In this document: piece by piece, positions 63,077 through 64,000 of the stretch
Numbering within the stretch: position 1 is the first letter of the stretch
Layout of the letters: the number at the start of each line of letters is the position of its first letter
DNA from: Brucella sp. 21LCYQ03
GTDB lineage: Bacteria; Pseudomonadota; Alphaproteobacteria; Rhizobiales; Rhizobiaceae
NCBI RefSeq assembly: GCF_023554105.1
Contig: NZ_JAMJWE010000010.1
Coordinates: forward strand, 105,691 to 169,690
Direction: 5' to 3'
Length of the DNA: 64,000 nt
Notes under the pieces: model-generated
What the model saw: the letters and a program-made list of their open reading frames with translations, nothing else
What the model was told of the DNA's origin: nothing
Databases searched by the model: none
Position numbers and translations under genes: made by a program

Positions 63077-63880
63077 ATCCGGCGTAGGTGCAGTCTTTGG
63101 CGGATAGACTAGGCTTATTATTAGCCATGTCTCCGGGAACCTGTGAATTGTTCCCATTAGAAACAATAATTCTTTGTTTGGAAGTTCCGTTTCGAGCTTG
63201 TTTCGAAATGGAGCTTCCCAATCGTCGCCGTATTTATTGACGCATTGCCAATAAAGCGCACCAGCCTCCCAATCAACAATTTTGTGCGTATGTTCGTACT
63301 CGGTCCCGTCTACTTCACAAACATAATTGTAATAGAAGTCGTAGGGTAATTTTTGTAAAAGCTTTATGTCCTTCGGTTCGTCATCGAAAAGCCCTGCCTG
63401 TTTCTGATAACCAAGAAGCTTATCTAACTCTTCTTTCGTCCAGTTGGGGTCTTTCACCTTTCGAATATCCAATGACTTGATCTTCGTTGGCTTAAGAAAC
63501 GCTAACGTATTGCCATTTGACTGACGATTGCTTTCCAATTCCGCAAAACTCGAGAAAGTTATGACATTCTGGATAGCTTCTCGTCGTGCCTGCCAATTAT
63601 TTTTCGTTGTAAGTGGCTCACCAATACATTCTATAGCATCAATAACGACCGCATGACTTTCGGGCCGATGATCTTTCTTGGCCTTGACGTAATGAACATT
63701 CACCCATTGCCATTTTTTAAATCTTTGATTTGGATTAATTAGCCTGAACGGAATAGGATATAATCTAATCAAATCCCCATTTGATTTGACGCCAGCAACG
63801 CATGATGTCTCAGAATGCTTTCCACTTGGTGACGGATACGTCTTACACAAGATGAGTATCTTTTCTTTATGTCCTGCCAT
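63059..63880 (-). CDS. uncharacterised 273-residue protein paired with DUF488
   Basis: I do not recognise a named domain. The sequence is soluble, with no signal or membrane segment. It opens KILILCKTYPSPSGKHSETS and CVAGVKSNGDLIRLYPIPFR, then FKKWQWVNVHYVKAKKDHRP. Further on are many Trp, Tyr and His residues (DWEAGALYWQCVNKYGDDWE) and a C-terminal half ending TWLIISLVYPP. ATG 63880 follows a GGAGGGG tract. The convergent, overlapping arrangement with DUF488 is unusual. A nucleic-acid or defence role is possible but not shown; it could also be simply a passenger of the island. Confidence 0.7.
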   Translation of the reverse strand: MAGHKEKILILCKTYPSPSGKHSETSCVAGVKSNGDLIRLYPIPFRLINPNQRFKKWQWVNVHYVKAKKDHRPESHAVVIDAIECIGEPLTTKNNWQARREAIQNVITFSSFAELESNRQSNGNTLAFLKPTKIKSLDIRKVKDPNWTKEELDKLLGYQKQAGLFDDEPKDIKLLQKLPYDFYYNYVCEVDGTEYEHTHKIVDWEAGALYWQCVNKYGDDWEAPFRNKLETELPNKELLFLMGTIHRFPETWLIISLVYPPKTAPTPDLFSSF

Positions 63881-63937
63881 TGCCCCCTCCTATAAATTGC
63901 TTATCAGGTACACTTCAACCGCTCCTTGTGTCCTGCC

Positions 63938-64000
63938 TGTTGATTGCCGCTGAGAACTGACCCAGTTTGGGGTGATATTTCCATTTAGAATTGACCCATG
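63938..64000. mobile_element. left end of an IS21-family-like insertion sequence (cut by window)
   Basis: From TGTTGATTGCCGC at 63938 the sequence carries AGAACTGACCCA (63953-63964) and AGAATTGACCCA (63987-63998), repeats 34 bases apart. Multiple internal repeats of this kind, with a TG start, are typical of IS21-family ends, just ahead of istA. No transposase is in the window, so this rests on end structure and recollection of similar rhizobial elements. Confidence 0.5.

Larger units (their letters stand above)
60186..64000. mobile_element. putative genomic island anchored at tRNA-Val (left part)
   Basis: Directly after tRNA-Val the genes become small, AT-richer and of accessory type: GNAT, SLATT, XRE-AlpA fusion, AlpA-like, DUF488 and an orphan. 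None is part of a core pathway. AlpA-like proteins are typical of prophages and integrative elements. An IS21-like end lies at the right border. No integrase and no second copy of the tRNA end is inside the window, so the far boundary and mechanism are unseen. Confidence 0.55.

Noticed and set aside
1..64000. CRISPR arrays and rRNA genes
   Set aside because: No regularly spaced identical repeats and no rRNA sequence were seen by eye anywhere in the window.

Overview
The window is a chromosome-like segment from an alphaproteobacterium of the order Hyphomicrobiales, most likely the Brucella/Ochrobactrum group. The best evidence is a close homologue of the Brucella lipoprotein Omp10 (35543-35920). 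Supporting evidence is the CpdR regulator, homospermidine synthase, a suhB/MmgR-type small RNA site and short palindromic repeats. Genes are dense and mostly vertically inherited, with two tRNAs (Gly-GCC at 21966, Val-GAC at 60111). No species can be named from sequence alone.

Layout. 1-5734: the start of an acyl-CoA dehydrogenase gene, then an AT-rich envelope/signalling block (a coiled-coil OmpA-family protein, a membrane-anchored DUF2778 protein, a membrane diguanylate cyclase). 6104-7099: a DEDDh exonuclease. 7130-16844: one minus-strand catabolic cluster (GntR regulator, aldehyde dehydrogenase, SDR dehydrogenase, complete dipeptide-type ABC importer, amidase), read from right to left. 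16958-21823: a LysR regulator divergent from a periplasmic ankyrin protein, a deaminase and a CynX-type transporter, followed by a DHA2 drug exporter. 21966-25410: tRNA-Gly and a convergent pair that starts a surface polysaccharide (a CapD/WbkD-like epimerase and a WbkF/WecA-like glycosyltransferase). 25600-32009: KDPG aldolase, a DUF882 envelope protein, an NtrC-like regulator without the sigma-54 loop, and oligopeptidase F. 32018-35400: pabB, pabC and homospermidine synthase. 35543-48396: housekeeping and envelope genes (omp10, hemH, SPFH/NfeD pair, kdsD, a beta-barrel protein, galU, lytic transglycosylase, DUF459 protein, cycA). 46942-53213: gltBD. 53856-60185: threonine aldolase, Hsp20 with a possible RNA thermometer, a small secreted protein, a hydrolase, hisN, a suhB-type sRNA site, an N-formylglutamate amidohydrolase-like gene, cpdR and tRNA-Val.

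After tRNA-Val (60186-64000) the character changes. Genes are small and AT-richer: a GNAT protein, a SLATT-domain two-helix membrane protein, an XRE-AlpA fusion, an AlpA-like protein, a DUF488 protein and an unrecognised 273-residue protein. An end resembling an IS21-family element sits at the right border. I read this as the left part of a tRNA-anchored island that may carry defence functions; its integrase, if any, lies outside the window. This is where an undescribed system is most likely. Functional claims there rest on domain recognition and context only.
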